A DNA stretch of 19,232 nt, from contig JAJQCL010000140.1 of assembly GCA_021202715.1 (NCBI GenBank), positions 1-19,232 of the forward strand, given 5' to 3'. The translations under genes and the position numbers were made by a program. Shown one piece after another: positions 15,676-19,232 of this stretch. The notes below the pieces were generated by a model that was given only the letters and a program-made list of their open reading frames with translations, was not told where the DNA came from and did no database searches. The stretch is from Lachnospiraceae bacterium. Its GTDB lineage: Bacteria > Bacillota > Clostridia > Lachnospirales > Lachnospiraceae. Each line of letters begins with the position of its first letter. Positions within the stretch are counted from its first letter, which is position 1.

Positions 15676-16936
15676 AAATCTCCTTCTCCAGGTCCGCCAG
15701 GACCTCTCTCCGCAATCGGTTCAGGATGCCGACCGGAAGAAACGCATTTTCCTCCAGCTCAACTGTCAGCTCTCCAAAGACAAACGGCGCGTCTCCGGTT
15801 TTTTGCAGGCACCGCTCCACATCCTTCCGGGTCAGAGGTCGACTCTTCGCCGGACTGACTTCGGGACCGGTATGCCGTACGGCCGTCCTGTTGCATTTTA
15901 CTTCTATAAAAACCGGTTCTCCGGGAATTATTCGGATATGTCCGCTCACAGGCTCCTGATATTTTCCGGTGAGGAAAGCCGCATCCAGCTTCCTCAGCCG
16001 TGCTTCATCGGTCTCCCGGAAACGCGGCTTCTCCCCGGTATAGATCATCTCCGCACCGTTGTGCTGACGGAAATACCCCTCCGTAAAACCGCCGCGATCA
16101 AAAAGCTGCCTCAGCAGCTCGCGGTCCGCCTCATCGACCCGGTACCCGCTGTGACCGCGGGTAAGGAAACGGTCAACATATTTGCGGTAAACACGGGTGA
16201 CCCCTGCCGTATAACGGGGGCTCTTCATGCGTCCCTCGATCTTCAGGGAATAAACGCCTGCCTCAAGAATCTCCGGGAGGATATCCAGCGTACACAGATC
16301 CTTCAGGTTCAGCAGATGCGAATCATTGTAGGGAAGACGGCAGGGCTGCGCGCAGCGCCCCCGGTTGCCGCTGCGTCCCCCGATCAGGCTGCTCAGCAGA
16401 CACTGCCCTGAATAGCAATAGCAGAGCGCTCCGTGGATGAAGACCTCGATTTCCTGCCCCGTCGCCTGATGTATAGCCGCGATCTCCTCCAGCGAAAGCT
16501 CTCTCGGAAGCACCAGACGGCAGGCTCCCAGCTGCTCCGTCTGGCGAGCTCCCCAGGGAGAAGCCACCGTCATCTGTGTGCTGACATGAATATCCAGATC
16601 CGGGAAACCGTTCCGGATGAAGGCGAGCACACCCAGATCCTGCACGATCACCGCATCCAGTCCCTGCCGGTAGAGAGGCTCCAGATACGGCCCCAGCTCT
16701 TCCTGCAGCTCCCGCTCCTTCATCAGCGTATTGACGGTCAGATAGAGTCTCTTCCCATGAAGATGGGCCAGATCGATGGCCGCCAGCAGCCCGTCCTCGT
16801 CGGGGTTCTCCGCGTAGGCCCGGGCGCCGAACCGCGGGCCACCCATATAGACCGCATCGGCGCCGGCCCGGAAGGCCGCTGTCATACTCTCCCAGGATCC
16901 GGCCGGAGCCAGCAGCTCACAGGGTAACTCCGTCAT
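15650..16936 (-). CDS. U32 family peptidase-like protein (TrhP/RlhA-type)
   Basis: U32 proteins include collagenase-like peptidases, and several are now known to hydroxylate RNA (TrhP on tRNA wobble uridine, RlhA on 23S rRNA). The 428 residues start CELLAPAGSWESM, contain GADAVYMGG, the strand LYLTVNTLMKERE and VQDLGVLAFIR, and carry the core signature VFIHGALCYCYSGQCLLSS followed by GNRGRCAQPCRLPY. The likely Fe-S or metal ligand cysteines are C172, C179, C195 and C199. The C-terminal domain that completes long homologs is read from the next, overlapping ORF. The start overlaps the zapA stop as ATGA. RNA modification is inferred from the family and no substrate can be assigned. Confidence 0.9.
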   Translation of the reverse strand: MTELPCELLAPAGSWESMTAAFRAGADAVYMGGPRFGARAYAENPDEDGLLAAIDLAHLHGKRLYLTVNTLMKERELQEELGPYLEPLYRQGLDAVIVQDLGVLAFIRNGFPDLDIHVSTQMTVASPWGARQTEQLGACRLVLPRELSLEEIAAIHQATGQEIEVFIHGALCYCYSGQCLLSSLIGGRSGNRGRCAQPCRLPYNDSHLLNLKDLCTLDILPEILEAGVYSLKIEGRMKSPRYTAGVTRVYRKYVDRFLTRGHSGYRVDEADRELLRQLFDRGGFTEGYFRQHNGAEMIYTGEKPRFRETDEARLRKLDAAFLTGKYQEPVSGHIRIIPGEPVFIEVKCNRTAVRHTGPEVSPAKSRPLTRKDVERCLQKTGDAPFVFGELTVELEENAFLPVGILNRLRREVLADLEKEICGAYRRVR

Positions 16937-17289
16937 TCCGTCTTCTCCTCCGGGAGCGCTTCGCCGTGTTCCTCTTCCTGCTCCCTGCGCAGCTGCTCCG
17001 CCACCAGGCGATGTTTCAGATCGTCGATCTCTCTCTCCAGAGATTCCATGCGTTCCTCCATCATATCCGCCCGCTTCTTCTCCCGAAAATAATCATCCGC
17101 CATGTTCATTTCCAGGAGCAGATTCCGATAGTCCGCCGACTGGCGCATAAACCCCCGCGTTTCCCGCAGCGCTCCCAGCTTGCTGTTAATATACGTGGCG
17201 ATCTTCTGCAGATACACTTCCTCCTCAAAACCGCCCAGAGTATAGGTCCTTCCGGCGATCGTTACTTCTGTATACATCTTATCTGTCAT
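16933..17289 (-). CDS. zapA: Cell division protein ZapA
   Basis: ZapA is a small FtsZ-binding protein that bundles FtsZ filaments and stabilises the Z-ring. The 118 residues have the short N-terminal beta domain (TEVTIAGRTYTLGGFEEEVYLQKIATYIN) followed by a long coiled coil rich in Glu, Arg and Leu (about 60-105), and end in an acidic tail. Length matches the Gram-positive ZapA family. GGAGG lies 4 nt before ATG 17289, and a second in-frame ATG four codons later is a weaker choice. It overlaps the U32 gene by ATGA. The 135-nt gap to ruvB contains no clear promoter. Confidence 0.87.
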   Translation of the reverse strand: MTDKMYTEVTIAGRTYTLGGFEEEVYLQKIATYINSKLGALRETRGFMRQSADYRNLLLEMNMADDYFREKKRADMMEERMESLEREIDDLKHRLVAEQLRREQEEEHGEALPEEKTE

Positions 17290-17424
17290 AGTACCTCCGC
17301 GCGGCGGCGCACTCCTTCCTGTTGTCTATCCATCAAACCCATTCATCCCCGCCATCCATCCCCATTTTAAAAGGGGGACAGGGATACCGGGATACTGAGA
17401 ACACGCATCGTTGCCCTCAGCCCC

Positions 17425-18426
17425 TCATACCCCGGGCACAGACCGGTGCAGATGCTCACAGGCCAGCGCCGTGGCTACCCGCCCCCGGGGTGTCCGGTTC
17501 ATAAATCCGTTTTGAATCAGATACGGCTCGCAGACATCCTCGAGAGTTCCCGCATCCTCCCCCAGCGCCGCGGCCAGTGTCTCAAGGCCGACCGGTCCAC
17601 CGGAAAACTTGTCAATGATCGTCAGCAGAACCTTCCGGTCCGTGGCATCCAGCCCATACCGGTCCACCTCCAGCAACGTCAGCGTATAATCTGCCACCTC
17701 ACGGGTGATCCGGCCGTCAAACCGCACCTGTGCGAAATCCCGCACCCGTTTCAGGAGGCGATTGGCCAGACGGGGGGTCCCACGGGAACGCCGGGCGATC
17801 TCCTGCGCTCCTTCCGGTTCGATCTCTACACCCAGTACCTGCGCCGAACGGTTGACAATGACGGTCAGTTCCTCCGGCGTATAGAATTCCAGCCGCTGGA
17901 TCACGCCGAAACGGTCCCGCAGAGGTGCTGTCAGCATCCCCGCCCGTGTCGTGGCTCCCACAAGTGTAAAATGAGGCAGATCCAGACGAATCGAGCGGGC
18001 GGAAGCACCCTTGCCGATGACAATGTCGATGGCGTAATCCTCCATCGCCGCGTAGAGTACCTCCTCCACCTGTCGATCCAGACGATGGATCTCATCGATA
18101 AACAGAACATCCCCCTCCTGGAGGTTGTTCAGTACCGCCGCCATCTCCCCGGGCCGCTCGATCGCGGGGCCGGATGTGATCTTCATATGAACCGCCATCT
18201 CATTGGCGATGATACCGGCCAGAGTCGTCTTGCCCAGGCCTGGCGGGCCGTAAAACAGAATATGATCCAGCGCTTCTCCGCGGCTCTTCGCCGCCTCGAT
18301 GTAGACCTTTAAAGTCTGCTTGATCTTATCCTGTCCGATATAGTCTGCGAGGAGCTGCGGCCGGAGACTGTTCTCGATCCGGCTGTCCTCCTCGGTCAGC
18401 TCTGTATTTATAATGCGTCTTTCCAT
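17425..18426 (-). CDS. ruvB: Holliday junction branch migration helicase RuvB
   Basis: RuvB is the AAA+ motor that, with RuvA, drives branch migration of Holliday junctions. The 333-residue protein shows the family start ERRIINTELTEED, Walker A GPPGLGKT (60-67), Walker B LFIDEIHR (108-115), the sensor region GATTRAG (157-163), the arginine finger in APLRDRFG, and the C-terminal winged helix ending IQNGFMNRTPRGR. The ATG at 18426 fits homologs exactly. Its ribosome binding site is weak (GAAGAG about 12 nt upstream). It lies 87 nt after ruvA. Confidence 0.97.
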   Translation of the reverse strand: MERRIINTELTEEDSRIENSLRPQLLADYIGQDKIKQTLKVYIEAAKSRGEALDHILFYGPPGLGKTTLAGIIANEMAVHMKITSGPAIERPGEMAAVLNNLQEGDVLFIDEIHRLDRQVEEVLYAAMEDYAIDIVIGKGASARSIRLDLPHFTLVGATTRAGMLTAPLRDRFGVIQRLEFYTPEELTVIVNRSAQVLGVEIEPEGAQEIARRSRGTPRLANRLLKRVRDFAQVRFDGRITREVADYTLTLLEVDRYGLDATDRKVLLTIIDKFSGGPVGLETLAAALGEDAGTLEDVCEPYLIQNGFMNRTPRGRVATALACEHLHRSVPGV

Positions 18427-18513
18427 AGCAGATATACTCTTCGATTCATTCTGATAATGGCAGCGTAAAGCCTTTCCCGGCGAACCTCAGGGCGACGGGT
18501 CTGTGTTGTCTGT

Positions 18514-19131
18514 TCAGAACAGGGACAGCCCCTTCAGAGCCTGTTTCAAAAGCTCCTCCACGTCCATTTCCTCCGCATTCTCCACGCCGCGGACAGCCCG
18601 CAGAGCCTCTGTCGCAGAATATCCCAGAGCTGTCAAAGCCTCCACGGTCTCTCCCCGGGCGTCCGACGCAGCCGTTCCCGGCTTCGTTCCTTCCTCGGTA
18701 TGCTCCAGACGCTTCTCGAAGGCTTCCTCCAGATCCAGCTTGTCCTTGAGTTCGAGAATGACCTTCTGCGCGGTCTTGGGCCCCAGTCCCGGCGCCCGGG
18801 CGATCGCTTTCGCATCCCCCGAGAGAACAGCAAACCGCAAATCGTCGGTCGTCATGACGGACAGAACTCCCAGCGCCACCTTGGGACCGACCCCACTGAC
18901 GCCGAGCAGCATCCGGAAGATCTCCCGATCGTCCCGGGTCAGGAAGCCGAAGAGCTGCATCGCGTCCTCACGCACCTGAAAATGCGTGTAAATGCGCACC
19001 TCCGCCCCGATCGGCGGAAGCTGTTCCGGAAGCGACAGGGGTACGCGAATGTTATAACCGATCTGTCCCGCCTCCACGACAATGGTATCGGCATCGACCG
19101 AGATCAGCTCTCCTCTCACATAAGAAATCAT
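18514..19131 (-). CDS. ruvA: Holliday junction DNA helicase subunit RuvA
   Basis: RuvA tetramers hold the four-way junction for RuvB. The 205 residues contain the N-terminal OB fold (MISYVRGELISVD to FFGFLT-like LFGFLTRDDRE), two helix-hairpin-helix motifs (GVSGVGPKVAL at about 77-87, PGLGPKTAQK at about 114-123), an acidic linker, and the C-terminal RuvB-binding three-helix domain (ALTALGYSATEALRAV). Start MISYVRG is chosen because GGAGGAG lies six nt upstream, although the frame is open for 21 more codons. Upstream, TATAGT (19211-19206, minus strand) could be a -10 box, but its -35 would fall at or past the window edge. Confidence 0.96.
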   Translation of the reverse strand: MISYVRGELISVDADTIVVEAGQIGYNIRVPLSLPEQLPPIGAEVRIYTHFQVREDAMQLFGFLTRDDREIFRMLLGVSGVGPKVALGVLSVMTTDDLRFAVLSGDAKAIARAPGLGPKTAQKVILELKDKLDLEEAFEKRLEHTEEGTKPGTAASDARGETVEALTALGYSATEALRAVRGVENAEEMDVEELLKQALKGLSLF

Positions 19132-19197
19132 GACGTTCTCCTCCGCCCTGCAGCAGTCTCCCCGCCTTCTCCGTTTCCGGATAACACAGGGCACAGT

Positions 19198-19216
19198 TAT
19201 GATTTACTATATCATA
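19198..19216. promoter_or_regulatory. Inverted repeat over the putative ruvA promoter
   Basis: TATGAT (19198-19203) and ATCATA (19211-19216) form a 6-bp inverted repeat with a 7-bp spacer, overlapping possible -10 sequences on the minus strand. It does not match the GAAC-N4-GTTC LexA box known from Firmicutes. It may be an operator or simply AT-rich promoter sequence. Confidence 0.2.
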
Positions 19217-19232
19217 GGGCAGGAAATAAATC

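Noticed and set aside
17290..17424. Possible promoter or terminator in the ruvB-zapA gap
   Set aside because: There are short direct repeats (TATCCC twice) and a CCCC-TTTTAAAA-GGGG element, but no spaced -35/-10 pair and no stem with a usable loop and T-tract.
18510..18522. CTGTTC/GAACAG inverted repeat at the ruvA stop as a LexA box
   Set aside because: The half-sites are in the opposite order to the Firmicutes GAAC-N4-GTTC box and the repeat lies at the end of ruvA, not in a promoter.

Overview
This window is core chromosome from a spore-forming member of the Clostridia (Firmicutes/Bacillota), most likely a GC-rich Lachnospiraceae-type bacterium. The evidence is the canonical clostridial order asp23-nusB-xseA-xseB-ispA-dxs-tlyA-nadK-recN-spoIVB, strong GGAGG-type ribosome binding sites, a sporulation gene (spoIVB), and a long PRPP synthetase of the kind I associate with this group. 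Species cannot be named from the sequence. I saw no tRNA, rRNA, CRISPR array, transposase, phage gene or other sign of transfer.

Region A (1-9268, minus strand) is one tightly packed operon behind a good sigma-A-type promoter (TTGAAT-17-TATAAT at 9268-9240). It runs asp23 (envelope-stress family), nusB (antitermination), xseA and xseB (exonuclease VII), ispA and dxs (isoprenoid precursors), tlyA (rRNA 2'-O-methyltransferase), nadK (NADP synthesis) and recN (break repair). A hairpin terminator follows recN, and then comes the 5' part of spoIVB, which the window edge cuts off. The ArgR/AhrC repressor gene that usually lies between nadK and recN is missing. A 27-codon basic ORF joins dxs to tlyA with an ATGA overlap at each end.

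Region B (9155-9704) is a 550-bp divergent intergenic region. It holds the asp23 promoter on the minus strand, a prs promoter on the plus strand (TTGCGT-17-TATAAA), and a roughly 135-nt prs leader rich in short hairpins. Between the promoters lie two unexplained strong hairpins. prs (9705-10886) is the only plus-strand gene and ends at a bidirectional terminator shared with the convergent operon.

Region C (10979-19131, minus strand) contains ruvA-ruvB (Holliday junction branch migration), zapA (FtsZ-ring regulator), a U32-family protein whose C-terminal part is a separate overlapping reading frame, an FtsW/RodA-type SEDS glycosyltransferase, a class B penicillin-binding protein, and pgeF (peptidoglycan editing factor). 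The last six reading frames form a division and cell-wall group with overlapping or abutting junctions. The SEDS protein carries an unusual charged tail built from six tandem 18-bp units.

No clearly new multi-gene system is visible. The points most worth a second look are the split U32 gene, the SEDS hexapeptide-repeat tail, the structured prs leader, the dxs/tlyA micro-ORF and the hairpins in the divergent spacer.
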